Assembly (NCBI GenBank): GCA_950295325.1
Contig: OX485809.1
Location: 12,338,001-12,402,000, forward strand
Source: Polytrichum commune
Lineage: Eukaryota > Streptophyta > Polytrichopsida > Polytrichales > Polytrichaceae
DNA: 64,000 nt
Direction: 5' to 3'
In this document: one piece after another, positions 60,617 through 64,000 of the stretch
Position numbering within the stretch: position 1 is the first letter of the stretch
Layout: each line of letters begins with the position of its first letter
The notes under the pieces: model-generated
Database searches by the model: none
The model's input: only the letters and a program-made list of their open reading frames with translations
Told to the model about the DNA's origin: nothing
Position numbers and translations under genes: made by a program

Positions 60617-63600
60617 TATGTGGTTGCATCAAAGTAGCAACTAGTTGGGAGTTGCCGAGTGTCATAGTTGATTAGTTGATGGTTTTATTCTTAATTTTAG
60701 TAATAGAATTGATTAGTGGGACCTCTTGAGTTTGATGTAGAACTGCATTGCATAATGTTTAACTCCAAATTTGGATTTGAAAACGTTTAACTTTGGATTA
60801 GGATCAACATTTTATCATGTTTAGCTTTGGATTTGAGCTCATGATTTGTGCAACATTGTCACAAGTTGGTGTTCTTCTTTGAGGTTCGTGTTTAACCATT
60901 TAATGTCCAAGTTTGAGTTGTTGGCTCCTTTGGCAAACAAACCTAGCAACTCACCATGAAGCTTTGGCAAAAAAATACTTGTCATTCCCTCAAGTATTGC
61001 AGTTTGTGAAAGAGGATGTTTAAACAAAATGCTATCAAGAGCCACTTTGCAAGCTTCATTGAAGTTGGACACTTTGGATGCTTCGATGCGAGTATCAATA
61101 TGTTGGACAAAGTTGGAGAATATGGATTGGAGGACAATATTTGAATTATGACGCAACATGAGGAATCAAAGAATTTTCAATCCAAACTAAATAATGTAAT
61201 AGGTTTGAACTTCTCTACACTTATATTTGACAGATTTTGTTTTGATTTTCAATTTTGTGTGAAAAAATTAAGATTTTGTCAACCCATCACATGAAATGAA
61301 GGTGGACCCGTCAAAATAAACCACTACTCATTGACATTGGTATTTTCCCCTCACAACCAAATCACTCATAAGTAAAATTTCTCCAAAGCCATTAAATACC
61401 TCACCTACATCATTCATAATAAACGTAAGCTTGAACGGAAACAAACACAAATTCTCTTAGATTAAAATTCCACGTCTCCTTCACAGGCCCACCATCTTAC
61501 ATGACCATGCAACCCTATACTGGTGTTGGCTAACAGGTCCTTATGTTATGTCGGCTTATACATCCAATGCTCTTTCCTTTCTTCCTTCTAATGTATTGTA
61601 GAGTTCCAAGTCACGTGTTTCTTGAAGATTGGAGAGTTTTAATTATAAGTTGGGAAGAGTTTTTTGTGTGGAGAACAAAGGTCTGATGTCTTTCTCAAAA
61701 CAGTGCAAGGTATGTGGACTTTGTGTGGTCACTCTTCTTAATTGGACACCTACGTTTGAGTGGTACGTGTAAAGAACAGTTGTTAAGCAATTGGACACCA
61801 CGAGAGGCGCATTGTGATGAGATTGGACTATGTGCACAAAAGCATTGACCGTTCCAAGCTCATGTAAGGAGATTGGGGGTAAACTTACCACCTCGGGAAC
61901 ATGTGTGGTAGAGCGGGCAAAATTTGGGGAATGGAGGCCTAAAGAGATACCAAAGAAATATGAGGCTGAGGGTGACAACTGATGTCGAAATACCAAAGAA
62001 ATCAAAGGAAGTGTCGATGGCCACCCGAATATCTAGTGGTGTTTTATTTTATTTTTTATTGCTTGCTCATAATTCATGCATTTGTGCACAACACCGGATG
62101 CCTACAAACATGTTTGATTGAATGTAGTTTGAGCTCAAAATAGGTTGGTGTGAATCTTTTGAAGCAACCTTCTTAAAATTTGGATTTTATTTGGATTTTT
62201 TGGGTTAGAATTTGACACCGTTGTGGAGGCATGAAAGGCAAGACTATTCGTCTGCATTCAGTAGAAGAAAACTTATCCATTGCAACTTATGGCGAGGAAA
62301 TGCATAAACATATCATTTCGGTTGTTAATGGGAGGATTTTGTTTACATGTTTGGAAGAATTCACAGCAAGAAACCTATGGTTGGCATCCAAAATGACTTA
62401 TTTATGCATTTTCTCGCCATGAGTTGTAATGGACAACTTGCAAATAGATGGTTGGAATGGGCAAGTTTTTCCTCCAAATGATTTGTCACCTTCATAGAGT
62501 AGTAGGCTTCATCAAGAATTCTCGTTCTCCAACCTCTGTTTTGAATTTTAACAAAGGCACATACCATTGTCAAGCTCTTACATCGGGTTCTCAAATGATG
62601 CATGGAATACGGGTTATTGTATGCGTTGGCCAAATTAGTAAGAAATGAATGAAATTATGTCCCCATCAAATGACATGGACATCGAACTTAGTCAAAGACA
62701 TCCCCAATCATATCCAAACATTTGATTTTTCCATTCCTACATGAGAAAGTGAATTCAATGGATGCAAATACCATTGCTAAAGTGCAAGAGTGATCAACAA
62801 TGGCCCCATATGGGTGCATGTATCAAATATGCGTTGGAATGCACAACTCCGTCAAAATCAAATACGGCCTAGGCCCACTTGTACTTCTTTAACTTATGGG
62901 CCTCCATTCTCCAAGTTTTGTCCACTTTATTAGATGTGCTCCCTCGAGTGTATTGTAGTGTCGGGTTGGATTGTAGCTAGTCCACTTGTGCAAGAAAGGT
63001 GAATGTGACATAAGCTAGATACGTCTTATTAGAACATCTACTTTTACTCCTAAAATGGTTCAATTTTCTTCTATAAACAAACTTCGAAGGATACACATAT
63101 GATTGATTAGTTGGAGGGCCAAAAACTTAATGCTCAACACCCACCCAACAATAACCACTTTGTGTATACTTATGTAATCTCGTATATGTTCTTTGAAACT
63201 TTGTTACAAATTGAGATACAATCACCTTAGCTCCATTCTTATGGCAATGAATTTGTACCATATTTGCTAAGAAAGATGGTGTAAAAAGCCTACACCCTAA
63301 AATGTTGCACAACAAATACATTTTGACTTTAAGAGTGTCCGCCATGTTAACTTTAGCCTTGTTGGTCTTGGGTCATCTAGCATTAAAACTTTGAACACTT
63401 ATAGCTTTGCATGCAAAATTCAAATAAGAAATACTTTAATGCATTGGGAACCCATGTCAATATCTAATGATAACCAAATATAAGATTGACTAAATCCAAT
63501 AGTAGTATCCATGCTCAACTCTCAAAGTGATGGTTTTAGCATCATCTACCTTAATCAACTGTTTTTTTAAACCCTCAATAATTGATGCACATGAAAAGAG

Positions 63601-64000
63601 ATCAAACGTCATGGGAATGATCATAGTAGGCTCATATACCTTCGTGGAGCAGTGGGGGGATTAGGATACTTATCTTTATCAGACAAGTTATTAGAGTAGT
63701 GTGTGGTTAGGTATGGATCTAAGAGCGTGCATCAAAAAGACATGTGTTCAAAGGAGATTCAACGGTGTACGTGTTATGTGATCCAACTTTATTAACCCTA
63801 AAATACTTGCACGTGGGCCACTTTGAAATGGCCTTGAAGACCCCTTTGTTGATAGATACATTTTGAGTGTTTTAAGCTCCACACCAAGATATTGAAAGCC
63901 AAATCTCACCATGCGGATGCTCAAGGTATGTAGTTGGGGAGTTGCTCAAAACGTTTCAACCCTCCAAGTATCTCAAGCTAGGATGTTATAGGGATTTAAG
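60617..64000. other. Intergenic, nothing recognised
   Basis: A minus-strand open frame at 60839-61159 (106 codons, starting MLRHNSNIVLQ) has a protein-like composition but no recognisable domain. About 61740-61880 and 63696-63790 carry fragments of repeat G (GATTGGACTATGTGC; GTGTGGTTAGGTATGGATCT). Nothing else is supported. Confidence 0.4.

Overview
The window is nuclear DNA from a land plant. It holds two intact, intron-split genes in about 57 kb of transposon-derived and otherwise silent sequence. The genes are a bHLH transcription factor of the PHYTOCHROME INTERACTING FACTOR (PIF) family (14916-18261, + strand) and the WD40 protein LST8 of the TOR kinase complex (48625-53442, + strand). 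I rebuilt both by hand from GT-AG splice sites; every exon junction keeps the reading frame. The PIF resembles bryophyte-grade rather than flowering-plant PIFs: about 708 residues, and no recognisable core of the phytochrome-B-binding (APB) motif. A bryophyte such as a liverwort is therefore my tentative guess, but a fern or lycophyte cannot be excluded.

Layout. 1-11.6 kb: intergenic DNA with a hAT-like MITE, two other inverted-repeat elements and a tRNA-derived SINE. 11.6-14.9 kb: a GC-rich, simple-repeat-rich leader/promoter zone feeding the PIF gene through a 5'-UTR intron. 14.9-18.3 kb: PIF coding exons. 18.3-22.7 kb: 3' flank with a decayed array of about 375-bp repeats and two long foldback elements. 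22.7-40.9 kb: repeats only, including a second hAT-like MITE, SINE copies, a SINE interrupted by a pogo/Emigrant-like element, small TA-flanked MITEs and a CT microsatellite. 40.9-47 kb: decayed retroelement coding sequence, with the RNase H and C-terminal domains of a LINE still readable at 45.9-46.9 kb. 48.1-53.4 kb: LST8. 54.4-60.6 kb: a dense transposon cluster containing a near-perfect 1.28-kb palindrome with a 9-bp target duplication, a three-level nest (element E in D3 in A3) and a PIF/Harbinger-type element. 60.6-64 kb: nothing recognised.

The two genes do not form an operon or known module. One transduces light signals in the nucleus and the other supports nutrient signalling through TOR; they lie 30 kb apart with separate promoters. 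No rRNA, tRNA, CRISPR array or prokaryotic gene was seen. Transposon boundaries rest on inverted repeats and target-site duplications read by eye; family names come from those features, since no transposase gene is present.
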